Shown here: piece after piece, positions 1 to 10,987 of the stretch
Numbering within the stretch: the stretch's first letter is position 1
Layout: each line of letters opens with the position of its first letter
Source: Gracilaria gracilis
Taxonomy: Eukaryota; Rhodophyta; Florideophyceae; Gracilariales; Gracilariaceae
Assembly (NCBI GenBank): GCA_030374805.1
Contig: JARGSG010000217.1
Span: 186,001 to 250,000, forward strand
Reading direction: 5' to 3'
Length of the DNA stretch: 64,000 nucleotides
The notes under the pieces: generated by a model
What the model saw: the letters and a program-made list of their open reading frames with translations, nothing else
Databases searched by the model: none
Told to the model about the DNA's origin: nothing
Position numbers and translations under genes: made by a program

Positions 1-1516
1 TAATGAAAAGAGATGTGTCGAAATGAAGTATAAAGGGGAAGATGTAATGGTAAGGAGTTACGGAACGGGCGCTGTGGATTGGTTTTTGTGGGATGGTACT
101 GAAAGGAAAAAACGAAAATATAGAAATATCTGGGAGAAATGGAGTTTTTGGGGAATGGCGGGAAATTGAGGTATAGAAAATTGTGATAAAAATAGGCCTG
201 CGGAGTAGAGGCGTGTGTGGCCGCGAGTGTAACAGCTGTGATCAGGAGTGGCAAGGACGAGGGTTGGGGTAAGTCGCTCAGGCCTGTTCAAGTCGTTTAT
301 CCCCAGACGCCGTCTTTTTTCGGGATGTATAATGGATACGTTGGTGACGAGGAGCTAATGGCTCTGCTGCATAGGACGTAAGTGCCAGAGACGCCGCCGC
401 GGGAGGGAGGTGGTACTGAGGGGGTTTGTGTGAGTCAGAGGGTTTGTAATGGGGATGGAAGAGGCGGTGGAGGTGATGGGAATGGGGATGGAGGAGGAGG
501 ACCGGAGAGAAGGTTTATGGGGGAGATGGAGGAACGGGTGAGGAAGCTTGGAGGGAGTTTGAAGGAGCAATTCGACGACATGCTGTGGGAGATGGTGGCA
601 GACATGGGTGGGGTGGTGCTGAGTGTGTCGGAGGTTGGGGTGCCGATGGAATTGATTTCGACGATTTGGAAGAGGATGAAGTTGACTGGGGTGGGGGCTG
701 TGGGACATGTGAATGAGATGTTGGAGTGCGTGGGAAGGGAGATGGGGAGGCTGCGAAAAGAGAATATGGGGCTGAAGGGCAGGGTTGAAGCGTTGGAGGA
801 GCAAGTGAGACAGGTGGAGAAGGCGTGCAAATTGCTGATGGAGGTGAAGGAAAGGGTGAGGGGAGGGGGAGTAGGGGTGGGAGAGGGAGCAGGTAAAGGG
901 TCGCCGGTGACGCCTGGTTTTCGGGGTGGGCGGGGGAGTGTGAGGGATAGGGGCGGAGAAGAGGAGGAAGAAAAAGGTGTGGGGAGTCGACTGAAGAAGA
1001 GGAGAAAGGGTGGGGTGATGGTGGACGAGGATGGGAAGGTGTTTGTGCTGCCGCAGCTGCTGAGGGGCGCACCGTTGGTGGGTTTCGGGAGTGCGGCGGC
1101 GGCTGCGAGGACGGCGGAACGTATATTGGAGGAGCAGGAGGAGAAGAGGCTGGGAGGGGTTGGAAGCCGCTTTGGGGCTAGGAGGGTGTACAAGAATAGG
1201 GACTTCTTTAAATTCACGGTTAGGGAAACTGAAACTCAGGATCCGAATGCCGAGTTGGAATAAACCAGCGCTGGTGACCCAAGAGTAAATTTTTTCAGTG
1301 ATTTTGCGACGAATGTGTGGTAACGGGCAGTGGCGCACGAACTGCAAACTAGCGTACAACTTCAACAAATGGAGTTCAACTGCGACACGTGGAAATGGGA
1401 TTTCCAAAAAAAATTTTTGCCTTGCCCACTAGCGCAATCTGCGAAATTGCTAGTTTTTTCGGACTTTTATTTTCATAATTAGCCATCTAGCGTACTAAAC
1501 TAGCATTCCGAGAATA
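1..1516 (-). mobile_element. End of a second copy of the giant KDZ-like element
   Basis: This is the terminal part of a relative of the 43,242-59,728 element, in the opposite orientation, with the rest lying outside the window. It carries the same terminal gene (325-1263) and the same AT-rich, CTAG-containing end. The terminal stretch 1381-1516 reads, reverse-complemented, almost base for base like 43,242-43,370: the motif CTCGGAATGCTAGTTTAG, the AAAATAAAAGTCCGAAA segment and the GGCAAGGCAA segment occur in the same order. The end was placed at 1516 because similarity to the other copy fades beyond CCGAC. Both copies are flanked by TCGG on that side, which could be a target preference or part of the element. 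Confidence 0.7.
325..1263 (+). pseudogene. Terminal coiled-coil gene of the giant element, copy 1
   Basis: The frame is 313 codons long with one in-frame TAA at 379-381, 18 codons after an ATG in the context MYNGYVGDEEL. The paralogue at 43,503-44,413 has MSNGYVEDEEL at its start, which supports this start, and has GAA where this copy has TAA. The middle of the protein (about residues 150-180, LRKENMGLKGRVEALEEQ and following) has heptad-like leucine spacing and is probably a coiled coil. A glycine/arginine-rich low-complexity stretch follows. The C-terminus (RTAERILEEQEEKRLGGVGSRFGA) is highly conserved between the copies. No enzymatic motif is visible and the family is not recognised. Its position next to the element end in both copies suggests a DNA- or end-binding accessory role, but that is inference. 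Confidence 0.6.
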
Positions 1517-1530
1517 CCGACGCTGCAACC

Positions 1531-2802
1531 GTGAAAAGTATCCGCAGAACCATTCGAAAAGAGCGACATCCCGCTGGAAAGTCATTTGCAGCCTTTCTCG
1601 AGGCCTTTCATTCTCAAAAGCAGATTGTTGGAAGTGGACATTGTTACGTGCTTTCAATTGAAGACCACAGGGAAAGTGATGAATTCAAACAGACGCGAGA
1701 GCGGAAAGGTATATCCATTATATTTGGTGAGCCAATGCTGTTAGATAAGACTGCCAGAAGTCCTAGATTTGGTTGCAAAAAAATTGGAATTGTGAACGCG
1801 TATGATGAGAACGGTGAACTCTTGGTTATTGAATTGGTTTCAATTGTTGCTAAAGATGAGGACAATGGATGTATATACTCTGTAATGCATCAGCTTTGCA
1901 CGAGAAAGACAACAAATTTACGCTCATTGCTTTTCCATGAGTTCGTTAAGCAGTAACGGTATCGCGGCCTTCGTGATTCACTCTGTGCATCAGGCAAAGA
2001 ACGTATCACGATGGCTACAGACTTCGAAACAACATATGCATTTCGCTTAGCCCGGACTCTGAGCGAGGAATTTAGGTCAGGGACTATTATTGAATATTTG
2101 AAGGCAATTGCAGTGGGATGTGACGTTCATGCAAAGCGGTGCATCAGGGAAAAGTGTAATTTGGGGAACGAGCGAGCTCTCTTTCCATGGGCAATAGGAA
2201 AACGAGACCTGAAATCTTGTGAAGAATGCAATACAGCGCTAGATTATATGAGATGCATGGGTGGGAAGTGGGAGTCCTTCTCAAACTGGTTGTGAAGCAA
2301 CCAGTGTGCTTTCATACTATGGTTACAGAAGCTGAACTGCTCCATTCCTGTCGGAGAAAGACATCTTGCACTTCTCTTCGACACGAATGCAAACGAATCT
2401 TACCACAACAGAGTGAAGTCATTGCCAAATTACGCAATGAAACGTGGCCGAGGATTGGAGTTTCTGGACGCAATGCAGTTGTTGAGAGAACTCGACCAGC
2501 GAGATGCATCAAATCTATGCAAAACCACGCCTTTAGATGGTTACCAAAAAACCTCACGACCTGAGTGGAGACGTACGCAATCCAAGGCGCGTAAGAGAAA
2601 TGCTACCAAACCTATCGTCATTGATGAGTATGAAGTTGCCGCGCAACAACCAAAAAAGGCTAAAAAGGCTAAACAGACTTCAAGAACTCGAAAGTGCGCA
2701 GCCCCACCTACCAAAACAATCGACGAGTTGAACTCGAAGATAGAGAGACTTGAAAACGTGCTGGTAAAAGTATTGGAACAGGGACAGAAGCATACGACAT
2801 AA
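1531..2802 (+). pseudogene. MULE-like transposase remnant
   Basis: One reading frame runs through 1531-2802, broken only by TAA at 1954-1956 and TGA at 2293-2295. The order of motifs resembles a Mutator-like transposase: an early segment LLDKTARSPRFG with a following DENGELLVIEL strand, then MATDFETTYAFRLA (the TDFE type of second acidic site), then GCDVHAKRC (the C...H pair seen in MULEs), then FDTNANESYHNRV where the last acidic residue would be expected. The tail (about the last 90 codons) is lysine-rich and ends in a short coiled-coil-like segment. It starts 15 bp beyond the end of the giant element copy, so the giant element may have landed beside or inside it. The family assignment rests on motif order only. 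Confidence 0.45.
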
Positions 2803-3360
2803 AGCTTTGGTAATTTGACGACCTCATATATAAAATTCAGTACCATTCCATAAATATAACATCATTCAAAAAATATATTTTGGAATTTATGTTCAACTCC
2901 TGTCTTACTATCACGTTTGATTATCTTAATGTATGAAGTAAATTATTAGATTGTATAAGAGTAAAAAAAAAATTGTTCTGCCTATGAACCAGTAATGTAA
3001 TTTAATATATTTTCCTTTTAAATTTTATAAATATGTATGTCAGATTAGCAATCTAAATAATATTTCGTAGAAGCTGTACGAGTTTCATAATCTTTCTTCG
3101 TAATTATAACGACTATATCATACGGGATTGAGATTCTGCTGTTGAGCTTTGTGAATTTACGTTCATTTTAAATCTATGGAATAATTTTAGAATTTTGTTC
3201 GAAGAATTTAACTTAGTATATTATGTTACATGCTGGCATGGCAGGTTTTGCCACATTCACTGATTCTGTCACCGTTTAGATGCAAAGGACGCTCTACGTA
3301 CTTGAGGCGGGTTTCCCATCACTACTCTGCCGTTTCTGTTCTGCTGGCCTCTGTCCAGTG
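2803..3360. other. AT-rich intergenic DNA, no gene seen
   Basis: The composition drops sharply to AT-rich after 2803, with homopolymer runs and stops in all frames. No repeat, RNA gene or coding segment was recognised. It could be the 3' flank of the preceding MULE-like element. Confidence 0.5.
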
Positions 3361-3368
3361 CGCGCGTC

Positions 3369-4426
3369 ATGGCTCCGAGAAAGCGTCGTGCTCCGGCACG
3401 TCAACATGAAAATGCCGAAGCCACCCCTCCCGCTGGCGCCTCCCGCCCCCTATCACGAGTGGCACGCATGTCTGTTCCTGTGAAGCAGCGAAGAACTATT
3501 GGGGAGAAGGCGCCTCGAAGGCAGCCGAGAGCGGAAGGTACCACACCGCGCGCCGGTATCTCTTTGCCAACCCCAGATCTACACGTGCTGCGGATGCCGC
3601 TGCTAACAATGCAGAAGCGTCGGCTGGTTCCTCTGCCGCAACGCCACCCGTCACACACAGCAACCCGAATACTGGTTCCGACGCACCGTCCGCTTCCCCA
3701 ATCGCCGCAGCTGCGGGTGTATCATCCGCCCAAGAAAGCCCTGCACCCTCGCGTTCTGCTCCGCCACACTCCACCGGTAACATGACACAGGCACAAGAAG
3801 GTTCATCGGCAGCACCGCCCAGCGGGACCGGAAATTCGCGCGCCGCTTACATTGGCTCCAGTGACTCTGGGGTGCACTGGGTGAAAGTGGTGACAACCAA
3901 GCTGTTTCCGGTCGCGATATTGTGTCATTGCGGTTGTGAGAAGCTTGTAAAGGTGGGAAAATATGGGCGAATGATCCCAGAAAGAAGCACGAAATGTGTG
4001 CATTGCGGTGGTGGAGGTGAAAGTGATTTGTCTGGTTGCCCGGAGCTAATCAATCATCTAAGAACGAAGATGTACAGGGAGTCCCGCGGTGTTTATGTCT
4101 CCCAGACAACTCCGAAGGAACAGCTTGGACGTATTCTAACCCGTCAGATCAACAACCCCAAGCACAAAGTCCTCGTGAATGACAAATTGAAGTTTCACTG
4201 CGTTTAATGCGACAAGTACACCAATTACCACGAGCGTTACAACCGCTGCTTCAAGTGTTGGCTCGTTACGCATAAGGTCAAACGGGTCCAGCACACCGTG
4301 AGAAAAATCACGATAGGAAACCAGGAAGATGAAGACAACGATGTGTCAGAAAAAGTGTTGGAAGGGGGAGATGGTCACAATGACAACGAACCTTCCCACA
4401 GTAACACTGAAAGCGTATCTTGTTAG
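3369..4426 (+). pseudogene. Cysteine-rich zinc-binding-type protein, broken
   Basis: The N-terminus (MAPRKRRAPARQ) is basic. A frameshift near 3530 leads into an alanine/serine-rich linker that continues in the frame of an ATG at 3782. The core at 3930-4300 has paired cysteines: CHCGC, then CVHC about 30 residues later, then FHCV-stop-CDKY and CFKCW. The TAA at 4205-4207 falls between two cysteines of one C-x2-C pair (CV*C), so the original protein plainly read through here; a glutamine codon with a C-to-T change would explain it. The tail is acidic. The cysteine pattern suggests one or two zinc ribbons, but no named family was recognised. It may be a transposon accessory protein given the neighbourhood. 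Confidence 0.4.
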
Positions 4427-4771
4427 TAGTTGCCCGTAGATATAGCATTCCAAGTAAATGTTTTTCTGCTGGTCCCACGTACCGAACGCCAAGCACTCTT
4501 CATCCCAATCTGAACCACATGTTCATTAGGCGTTGTGGTTTCCGCTGTTGCTGCTGTGCAGTCCTCGCCCCGGTGAACCACTGCTGCTGTTGCCGTTCTT
4601 GCTTCTCTTGAACACATTCATACGAAGCTTGATCCACTTTTCACCACCTCCTCCTGCCCATACCATCACCCTCATAGCCAATTCCAAATGCACCGCGGTA
4701 GCCGGCGCGCGTTTGCCCGCAGCCCCAATCCAGAGCACCAGCGCGCGCTCGCTCTCGCGAAGTAAGCAGAG

Positions 4772-5300
4772 AGCGCCCTCGCGCTTAAGACGTGATATAG
4801 GAGCGCGCGCACGCTCCACAAGGAACGACGGGCGCGCGCGCTGGCAAAGTGACCAGAAGTTCGCGCGCTCTCGCAATTTAATAACGAGCGCGCGCGCGCG
4901 CTCGGTAACGAGGAACGCTTGCGCGCTCCAATGCAGCGACGACCGCGTGCACGAAAGCAATGTAACGACGAGCGCACCGTCATTGAAAAGTGAACAAAAG
5001 AGCGCTGGCGCTTCAAAGATAACGACGAGCGTGCGGTCGCCAGTAACCAGAAGCCCGCGCGAACTCGCAAGGTACCGACGAGCGCACGCGCGCGCTCAAT
5101 ACCGAAAAACGCTTGCGCGCTCCCAATGCAGCGGCGAACGCGCGCGCGCAAGCAATGTAACTGAGAGCGCACCGCCATCAAATGGTAAACAGGAGAGCGC
5201 TGGCGCTTCAAAGATAACGACGAGTGCGCCGGCGCTCGTGAGGTCACATCTAGTGCGCGCGCCGCTCACTCAACGGCGAGGGAGAGCGCGCGTTTGCGCC
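4772..5300. repeat. GC-rich tandem repeat, about 195 bp unit, about 3 units
   Basis: The segment GCGCTGGCGCTTCAAAGATA recurs about 195 bp apart (near 5001 and 5197), and the segment ACGCTTGCGCGCTC followed by CCAATGCAGCG recurs near 4914 and 5109 at the same spacing. A more diverged unit precedes them. The array is saturated with GCGCGC runs and is open in several frames on both strands, giving arginine/serine-rich translations that are composition artefacts. Confidence 0.6.
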
Positions 5301-5469
5301 AATCATAAGAGGCGTGCGCGTTCTTTCGGATGGGTTAGGCAGCAGCAGGCACACGCCCTCAGAAGCGGCGAAGGTCCCGGAGAGACCTTATCGTGAACAG
5401 CCAATCTTCGAGGGGGCGTGCGCGTGCTTTACGCTCGTTCGCTAGACGGTTAATGAGAGCGAGCGAGCG

Positions 5470-7490
5470 CAGGCGTCAACCTTGTGATGGGGATGAGGGC
5501 CGGCGGGTGGTCGGAAGATTTTTCTACGCTGTAGGCGTCAGGTAGACACGTGTGGAATGTCTACGTGTGGAATTTGGGTACATGTCTGTTTGGGTATATG
5601 GTCCATTTCACATCCCCACCGTTCTTTTTTCGTAGCCGTGCTTGAAAGACATCTAGTTGCTGACAACGGACTACTTAGGCAGCTTTCAAGTATGTCAGTC
5701 ACGCTCTCCGTCACAAGTTACCAGGGGTCGTGAGCAGCGCTTTTGCTACACGGCAGTGTAGAAAAAATTTGCTAACAGTTTACGCCTTCTAATAGTGGTC
5801 ATCGTGTCGCTAATGGGCGACTCCGGAAATCACAACTTGCAAAATACTACGGCGCAGTTTTTGATTTAAACGTGTTCGCTTATGTTTTTGGCGTCCCCAT
5901 CTTCCAGGTTGGCTTTCATGAGCAACCCTCATGGAAGCAACCACACTTTCAGTCGCAAACAAAATAAAGAGAAAAAACCGAGCGAATTTCACCAGGTTTC
6001 AGCAATTTCCCGTTTTTGTATCCACGGCAAAAGTGTTCGCGTATCAACGGTTCTTTACGGCTGGCAGAACAGCCTCAAGCGAACAGCGCATCATCCGCGT
6101 CTCTGCCGCCCCACGTTCACACTACGCTACTCAGCGCCACCAATTCTCGTTTCTAACGTCCGGTGTGCTTCTCCTCTTTGTCCGACAAACGTCTCTTACT
6201 TTTCAACCTCACTGCTCTGCCATTTTTATCATGTTTCTCCTATCCACCACGCTCCAACAACCGCCTCGTAAACGAAAAACATATCCTTCACGCAGCTGCT
6301 CTGCGCCGGTGCATCACACCCTCGCTTTTGATCTGCCAACCCGCATTACCGCTTTGCCCATTTCTGCCTCCAATTTCCTTTTTTACACCGCTTCCCGGCT
6401 TCTCTGTGCCGCAACATCCCCTGCCGGCGCTCCTCGGCGCGCCTGCCGCGCTCTACCAACCACGCTGCTTGGCTCTCCTTGGAACTCGTTCCCCCCGGGG
6501 TTCGCTTTGAGACACTAACCCCGGTTCGCCCCCTCCCTTCGACCACCGCCGCTCTTATCTCGCCCGGCCACAACCGCCCATATCCTTCACCACTACTGCT
6601 CTGGATCTCCTCACCGCCTCGGCTCTGTTTCACTCAACGACACCTCTTTGGCCACCTTCTGCTCCTTCACCGCCAGCGCATTTCTCCGGCTGAACGCCAC
6701 CGTTCCGGCCCCTCTGAAGGCAAAAGCTCTGCACCCCCATTCCCACCGCCTTGCCACACCTCAGTGCCACCGTTCCCGCCCCAACGCCACCGCTTTGCTT
6801 CAAAACAGTGCGGCCGTTCTCGCCCCCCTCACCGCCACCGTTCTTAGTCTCCTCACAGCCACCCATCTGCATCTCGTCACTGCAACCGCTCTGCGTTGGA
6901 TTTCCTCTCACCACCACAGCCCTGACCATTCCACTGAACGCACCCGCTCTGCCCCCGCCAACCCCATCATCAGCGCTCTCCCCCCCTTCCCTCACCACCA
7001 CCGCTCTGACCATTCCCTATAACGCCACCGCTTTGCCTCCGCCACCGCCATCACCGCCGCTCTGTCCCCTCCACCGGTCACCGCTCTCTTTTCCTCAACG
7101 CCACCGTTCTGTTCCCACCCCCGCTAGGGCTCTCCATTCTGCACAGCACCCCGGTCTCACCCGTTTTTCCTCGTGAATGCCTCCCTCCACACGGGTCGCC
7201 GATCCGTTTTGTCACTATTCAGCTCTGTTTCTCTGCGCCACCCCTCCTCGGCGCCAGAGTTCTCCCGCGCTGCTACTTCAATCAGGTCCTTACCACACCT
7301 TCCCCCATTCTCAACACCAAGCCCTAGCGTCGACGCTTTAACCTTCCACATTGTGGCTCCGTCCCCTGGCCCAAGTGCTCCACTCTCCACCTTCCCATTC
7401 CGAGCTGCCACTCCGCCGCCCTTTCCTATCGTCCCGCCGCTTTGTTCTGCCGCTCTGCCGATCTACCCAACCGACAACCACCTATAGAAA
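5470..7490. repeat. Pyrimidine-rich low-complexity tract
   Basis: From about 6100 to 7490 the plus strand is strongly C/T-rich with loose reiteration of a CCACCGCTCTG-like word, so long open frames appear on both strands by composition. 5470-6100 has no recognisable gene. No protein motif survives in any frame. The tract abuts the Myb-like gene at 7539 and may be the flank of that Harbinger-type element. Confidence 0.4.
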
Positions 7491-7538
7491 GCGCTCTACG
7501 CATAGAAGGCCTTCCCGTGGCCCTGCTGTCCCGGGTTT

Positions 7539-8669
7539 TTGCTCGTTGCCGTTGTGGTTATATCTGAACATAACAGACTCCCACCGTATGAGCTGATCGA
7601 CAATCGGCAATGCACTACAGTGCCTTCAGCAAGAGAATCGAATACTCTGCCTAACGAAGCACATGATTGCAATAGTTTGCCACCGACTCACAATGACATT
7701 GCCGTCGTTGAGACGCCTCCTTCAGGACGTATTCCACAGAACGTTGTCGAGTTGCCTGTTGCAGCAAAGTCGCTGAAAAGGAAGACTGTGAAGAGGGCTA
7801 CTGGGCACCATGCTGCAAGTAGAAGAGGCAGCGGGTTTTCGATCAGCAAGGTAGAGAATTTTCTAAAATTGCTGGAAGAGTAATTGCCGTTGGGAAGGCA
7901 GGAGTGGGAAATGGTAGCACGACATCACTTGACGAGGTTTCCGATGCAACAGAAAACATCTGACTCTTTGAGACGTAAATTCTCCGCAATGTGCCGCACC
8001 CCAACGCCGACGGGTGATCCGACAATTCCTAACTACATTCTAAGAGCCAAGGCCGTGCGAGAGGAAATGACTGCGCGTGCGGATTTAGGAGATAGGGCCG
8101 AATCGGACGAGGAGTACACAGAGAACCTAGAGATGCCGGCGGGCTCCTTCGATGGCCACGGAGCTCGGCGAGCAAACGGAGAGGAGGACGAAAAGATGCA
8201 ACCCGGAAACCGGCAGACAGGGACACTTGGGTCAGGGAGTCGGGCATTCTCGCCCGGGCACACCCCATCGCCACGACCACTAGTACGCCGTAAGCTGCCG
8301 CTACAGAGGTGAGGCACTCAAGACGATCAATCAATCATGCAGCTCATGCAAATGACCATGATACAAGATCAGGCACGGCGACAAGCAGAATTTGAAAGAC
8401 AGGCTGCGGAGCGAGAGGCAGAATGCAAGCGACAGGAGGAGGAGCGGTCTTATCTAATGGAGGTAAGGGAGGAGGACAGGAGGCGTAGGGAAGAAGAGAG
8501 GGAGCGACGTGAGGAAGAGAGGCTGAGGTTCGAGCAGGAAAGGGCACGCAACGAGCGTACAATGCAGTTGATGATGATGGCTTTAATCGGTAAACTGGCT
8601 CCAGCAGTGGACAGTAATTCTGAACAGGAGAGGAATACAAAGAAGAACACGAACAACGATTCAATTTAA
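7539..8669 (+). pseudogene. Myb/SANT-like accessory gene of Harbinger-type element 1
   Basis: A single frame is interrupted by TAA (7881-7883) and TGA (8310-8312). It holds a basic segment, then a Myb-like trihelical region (SGFSISKVENFLKLLEE, then EWEMVARHHL, then TSDSLRRKFSAM), then a disordered acidic linker, and finally a long Arg/Glu-rich helix (QAEFERQAAEREAECKRQEE and onward) typical of a coiled coil. PIF/Harbinger elements usually encode a transposase plus such a Myb-like partner that helps DNA binding and nuclear import. Here the partner converges with the transposase at 8661-9670, overlapping by 9 bp. A close relative with the same domain order is at 12,088-13,095. Confidence 0.6.
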
Positions 8670-9670
8670 TAGGTCATTAGCTTCTACGCTAAGGTGTGGC
8701 ATGTACGTGCTAAGGATTTGATCAATGCCGACAAGGCGGGACCTCAGGTTATGCAACAGTACAACATTTAGTAGAACAATCTTTCTCTCGCCACGTTCTT
8801 CATAGATAAATCTGTCTCGCAACCGCGAAAAGTCGACTTCAACGCTCGCATTCCCCATTCAGAAATCTGCCGTGCTGAGGTTGCCTCTCGCATAGTTATC
8901 ATTTCTGTCATTGTGCCATCACCTCCAGTAACGCAGTCCTGAGACGATTTGATTAAAAATGGATAATGGCCTTTCGAGAAAGCGGAATCCACGACGCGAC
9001 GGCCCCTATACTGCAAATATATAGTCTGCAACTTATCATACACCTTGCCCCATTCAGCATTTACTGAATCGTGCATAGCCCCTGGAGCATTAACGGCACA
9101 AGCAATCACCACACCATTTGGTGCAAAGACCAACACGTTCCCAACGTAATGGTCATGTTGCCAACCATTGTAAAACCTATTCTGAATGACAACATTTCCG
9201 CATTGCTAAACATACAATTTTAGGCCATCGGCTACGCAATAAACATCCACCAACGACGGGTGACGTTGAGCAAAAGCTTCCTGAAATAAAAATATTTCTT
9301 CCTGTGAAGGCATTCCCACTCGGGCTAGGTCATCTTTTCGCAGCACTTGGAAAAGAATTTTTCTTTCGAAGCGTAGAAACAAAGAGCAAACGGACCCTGT
9401 CACTCCAAAAATCAGTGAGAAAACATACGTTGATCTTCTAGTACGGTTACATGCTAAAATAAAGCCAAGACATCTTATTGAATTTAGCGAACGCGGGCGG
9501 CCCGCTGTTGGGTTACGTGTCAATATCAAAATATTGCCGTCGGTAGAATAAGGGGTTTTTGTGTTGTAAAGTGGTTCGAAAAGTTTTAACATATATCGGA
9601 ATGAAGCCTAATAAAATCTTGTTAGTGTGATGAGAGATTGGTTACAATTTGATTTAAAAGAGATGGCAAA
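8661..9670 (-). pseudogene. PIF/Harbinger-type DDE transposase 1, broken
   Basis: It resembles the DDE_Tnp_4 (Harbinger) family: RCLGFILACNRTRRS with FGVTGSVCSLFLRFERKIL (helix-turn-helix-like), YCVADGLKLYV near the first acidic site, then NGWQHDHYVGNVLVFAPNG, GAMHDS and VVDSAFSKGHYPFLIK near the second, then SEWGMRAL near the last acidic site. Breaks are a TAG at 9608-9610, a TAG at 9206-9208 and a frameshift near 8830, after which the tail DRFIYEERGERKIVLLNVV resumes. The paralogue at 10,988-12,091 has CAG at the position of the second TAG. Part of the N-terminus is missing or unreadable upstream of 9670. Confidence 0.7.
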
Positions 9671-9679
9671 ATAGGATTG

Positions 9680-10290
9680 TTATGGGTGCTGCAACGCTTT
9701 TTGACTGATTCGTCGGTCGCGTCTTCTTTGCTCATGGAAAAAAATGCAACGGTGGAAGTAGTGTGCTGTTTTTTTACGGAGAACCAGGAGGGCAAGGAGA
9801 AGTTGCGTGAACATGATTGTGGGTATCTAGGTCAAGGTCGGCTATTTGCAACTGCGTGTGGGAATTCTTGATTTGGTGTGTGCGCCGGCAACATTCCCGA
9901 GTATTGAGTACGAACGATGACCACAAGCTGTCAGTACAGGTTTACTGTCAAGTTGCTTCGCAAAGTGTGATTTCAGAACCAATGTTTTTGTTTATATTGC
10001 GTAGTATAATCTGGGACTGTAAGCCTTACTGTGGATCTTATTCTGTGATTTCAGGAGTCACCGAATGAGGGGAGGCTTTTGGCTTGGATAGAACGCATTT
10101 TTCAATGAACAGTATTTATTCCAAATTGTGGTTTTCAGATCATCCGGTATCCGTCCGGTTGGAGCCCTGAGTTGTCATGAACAATTTTAAACACGTATTT
10201 GAACTTGATATTCATCCAACGCGTCAGGGGCCAATACGTGGCTATAGCTTTCATTTATTACATTCTATTGAACCTTCATTGCTGGCGAGG
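9680..10290. other. Intergenic, no gene seen
   Basis: Short open frames exist on both strands but none has a recognisable motif or a counterpart elsewhere in the window. Confidence 0.4.
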
Positions 10291-10294
10291 AAGT

Positions 10295-10516
10295 CTATTT
10301 GACCGCATCTCCCCGAACTTGGCTTCTGGATCTGGAAGCCGTGAGATGTTTTTTTTTAACATGTCTTTTAACATTCGAACGCGTTGAAAAAAAAGCATCA
10401 CAGTAGCGACAGTTGTGCCTCTGCTTGCCATGGACATTGTCAAGGTGGTCCTTCAAATTCTTCTTTCTCATTGGGGGGTTCCGGAAAACACAAATTGAGT
10501 GCACAACCTTTCGCAC
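10295..10516 (-). pseudogene. C2H2 zinc-finger fragment, copy 1
   Basis: The translation contains MRKKNLKDHLDNVHGKQRHN, then CRYCDAFFSTRSNVKRHVKKKH, a good C-x2-C-x12-H-x4-H finger. It is preceded by a degenerate finger of which only the helix and histidines remain. The same protein core occurs at 17,649-17,855, and the upstream part of what is probably the same family is at 13,419-13,868. It is a fragment with no neighbouring partner gene. Confidence 0.5.
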
Positions 10517-10987
10517 AAATTAAAGTAGTTTGATGCGTTGGTACTGCTCCTGCGATCGGAAATCATATTTGATCACTTTGCTTGTTTGCGACGACGGCGT
10601 CCGCTCCAGCCCTGCTCTCCGACCAGTCTGCTTCTGCTGTGCTTGAATTGAACTTGAGATTGTTCAGCACGACGATTCTCTCTTTGGACAGCTTGCTTCG
10701 CATGCGAAGCTGACTTTGGCCACCCGCATTACTTGCCCTCCCCGCGCAATAGGCACAGCCTAGTTACCGTGCTGCTCTTTCTACCGGCTCAGTGTGCGCC
10801 ACCGCTCCTGCCACACGGCCCTGACTTCCGGTGCTCAATCGAGCTCATCAATTCCGCACGTCGGTGTTGCATACTCCCAAAGACCTCACGAAGCGAAATG
10901 CATCCCTTCAGAGGGTTTCAAACCCCAATTTTGGGTGCTTTCTTTCTCGTGCAGGACGAGGCGCTTTAGTCCACACCGTTTAAGAAG

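Noticed and set aside
355..1407. Minus-strand histidine/proline-rich frame of 350 codons
   Set aside because: It is the antisense of the terminal coiled-coil gene, which is supported by a paralogue on the sense strand.
4526..5400. Long arginine/serine/alanine-rich frames on both strands
   Set aside because: They follow from GCGCGC-rich tandem repeats; every frame is open and translations mirror the 195-bp unit.
5882..7490. Several overlapping proline/serine-rich frames of 100-195 codons
   Set aside because: The plus strand is pyrimidine-rich low-complexity DNA; the frames overlap on both strands and contain no domain.
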